Positions 5,534-6,384 of a stretch of DNA of 6,384 nt are shown here, one piece after another; position 1 is the first letter of the stretch, and every line of letters starts with the position of its first letter. Position numbers and translations under genes: made by a program. The stretch comes from Acidobacteriaceae bacterium (GTDB taxonomy: Bacteria > Acidobacteriota > Terriglobia > Terriglobales > Acidobacteriaceae): positions 1 through 6,384 of the forward strand of contig PMSZ01000357.1 of NCBI GenBank assembly GCA_003168235.1, in the 5' to 3' direction. Under the pieces are notes generated by a model that saw only the letters and a list, made by a program, of their open reading frames with translations, searched no databases and was not told the origin of the DNA.

Positions 5534-6274
5534 ATGCCAATGCGCAAGCCGACACAGGAATCATCGCTTTCCGGCCGCCTCGCCCTGATCACCGGCGCCA
5601 ATCGCGGCATCGGCCTTGCCATCGCCCGCGCCCTCGCGCGCGAAGGATGCAATCTGATCATCACCGCCCGCGACCAGCGCGCCCTGGCCAAGGCCAGCCG
5701 CGAACTGGAGAAACTCAGCGTTCACGTCCTGGCCCAATCCTGCGACGTCCGCAGCCCCGACTCTGTCGATTACCTTTTCACCCTCGTCCGCGGATTACAC
5801 AAACCCCTCGACATCCTCATCAACAACGCCGGCATCGCCCATCCCAATCGCTCAGTTGGCGATTTGCCTTATCCCACCTGGATGGAGGTGATCGACACCA
5901 ATCTCCATGGCCTGTTCCTCGTGACCCAAGCCGCTCTGGCCGTGATGAAGCGCGGCAGCACCATCGTCAACAATCTCTCTGTCGCCGCCGAGCGTGTTTT
6001 CCCCGGCTCAGCCGCCTACAACGCGTCCAAGCATGGAGCCCTCGGTTTCACTGACACACTCCGTGAAGAGCTGCGGCCCAAAGGCATTCGCGTAATTGCC
6101 CTCCTGCCTGGAGCAACCGATACCGCGATCTGGGACACATTGTGGCCGCAAGCGCCAAAGCGCAAAATGATGTCCGCCGAAACCGTTGCCCGCGTCGTTG
6201 TCGACGCTCTCCGCGTGCCAGAAAACGCCACCGTAGAAAAAATCGTGGTGAGGCCCTCAAGCGGCTCTCTGTAG
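5534..6274 (+). CDS. Short-chain dehydrogenase/reductase, candidate sepiapterin reductase role
   Basis: 246 residues, the classical SDR length. The Rossmann glycine motif is TGANRGIG (20-27). Arg46 after the second strand (TARDQ) and Arg24 favour NADP(H). Asp71 (CDV), NNAG (97-100), Asn123, Ser149, Tyr162 and Lys166 (YNASK) make up the complete catalytic tetrad. PGATDT (around 193-198) is the usual post-catalytic loop. Sequence alone does not separate it from FabG-like or other 3-oxoacyl/sugar SDRs. Its place right after folE and two PTPS genes makes reduction of 6-pyruvoyl-tetrahydropterin (sepiapterin reductase-like, giving tetrahydrobiopterin) the most economical role. No SD is visible; ATG 5534 and ATG 5540 are both possible starts. 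The 33-nt gap from folE contains no repeat or hairpin, so these two are probably one transcript. Confidence 0.85.
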   Translation: MPMRKPTQESSLSGRLALITGANRGIGLAIARALAREGCNLIITARDQRALAKASRELEKLSVHVLAQSCDVRSPDSVDYLFTLVRGLHKPLDILINNAGIAHPNRSVGDLPYPTWMEVIDTNLHGLFLVTQAALAVMKRGSTIVNNLSVAAERVFPGSAAYNASKHGALGFTDTLREELRPKGIRVIALLPGATDTAIWDTLWPQAPKRKMMSAETVARVVVDALRVPENATVEKIVVRPSSGSL

Positions 6275-6356
6275 TGAAATGAAAAGCAGCGACGCGGACG
6301 CTCGACTGAGCATCCAATTATCGAGTATGTTTGCTTGGCCGCTTGCAGTTGTTCGC
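6275..6356. other. Downstream region without a recognisable gene
   Basis: After the SDR stop (TAG, 6272-6274) no reading frame with recognisable content, no convincing terminator hairpin with a T-tract and no RNA gene was seen. The region leads into the heptamer array at the window edge. Confidence 0.5.
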
Positions 6357-6384
6357 CAACGACGAACGACCAGCGACTAACGAC
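6357..6384. repeat. 7-nt tandem array at the window edge, four or more units
   Basis: Four consecutive heptamers matching NARCGAC at 6357, 6364, 6371 and 6378, running to the last base of the window, so the true length is unknown. The motif differs from the other arrays, but the period is the same. Confidence 0.7.

Noticed and set aside
5197..5691. Minus-strand 164-residue frame across the folE-SDR junction
   Set aside because: It overlaps two strongly supported genes and is highly Arg/Ala/Met-rich with no domain; a shadow frame.
6275..6356. Factor-independent terminator after the SDR gene
   Set aside because: No stem of useful length followed by a T-tract was found.

Overview
The window looks like chromosomal sequence from a GC-rich soil-type bacterium, most plausibly an Acidobacteriota (Terriglobia / Koribacter-like) genome. 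This is an inference from the gene mix: a secreted Ig-like plus beta-helix protein, a TlpA-type lipoprotein thioredoxin, and a pteridine cluster with eukaryote-like 6-pyruvoyl-tetrahydropterin synthases. No phylogenetic marker is present, so the assignment is tentative.

Layout. From 79 to 2118 (+) there is one long secreted protein, with a signal peptide, an Ig-like putative-binding domain and a right-handed beta-helix. A stem-loop at 2126-2175 separates it from a convergent thioredoxin-like lipoprotein gene on the minus strand (2206 to about 2763). That gene is head-to-head with a plus-strand series that runs to 6274: a membrane GT2 glycosyltransferase (2787-3887), two tandem 6-pyruvoyl-tetrahydropterin synthase paralogues (3908-4345 and 4345-4797, sharing TAATG), GTP cyclohydrolase I folE (4898-5500) and a short-chain dehydrogenase/reductase (5534-6274). 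The last 110 bases hold no recognisable gene.

Function. GTP cyclohydrolase I makes 7,8-dihydroneopterin triphosphate from GTP. PTPS converts this to 6-pyruvoyl-tetrahydropterin, and an NADPH-dependent SDR of the sepiapterin reductase type can reduce that to tetrahydrobiopterin (BH4). All three steps are adjacent here, and both PTPS copies keep the catalytic Cys, the zinc histidines and the Asp-His pair. The best reading is a bacterial tetrahydrobiopterin-type pterin cassette rather than a queuosine cluster. The SDR's substrate is inferred from position only.

The most unusual structure lies between the genes. Almost every gene junction carries a short degenerate tandem array, each with its own motif: 7-nt units at 2168-2202, 3869-3899, 4791-4818 / 4862-4889 (inverted) and 6357-6384, 12-nt units at 2691-2726, and 15-nt units at 4310-4369. 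Several arrays run into the coding ends and supply the stop codon of the gene before, as if such arrays had grown into gene termini. Only the folE-SDR gap lacks one.
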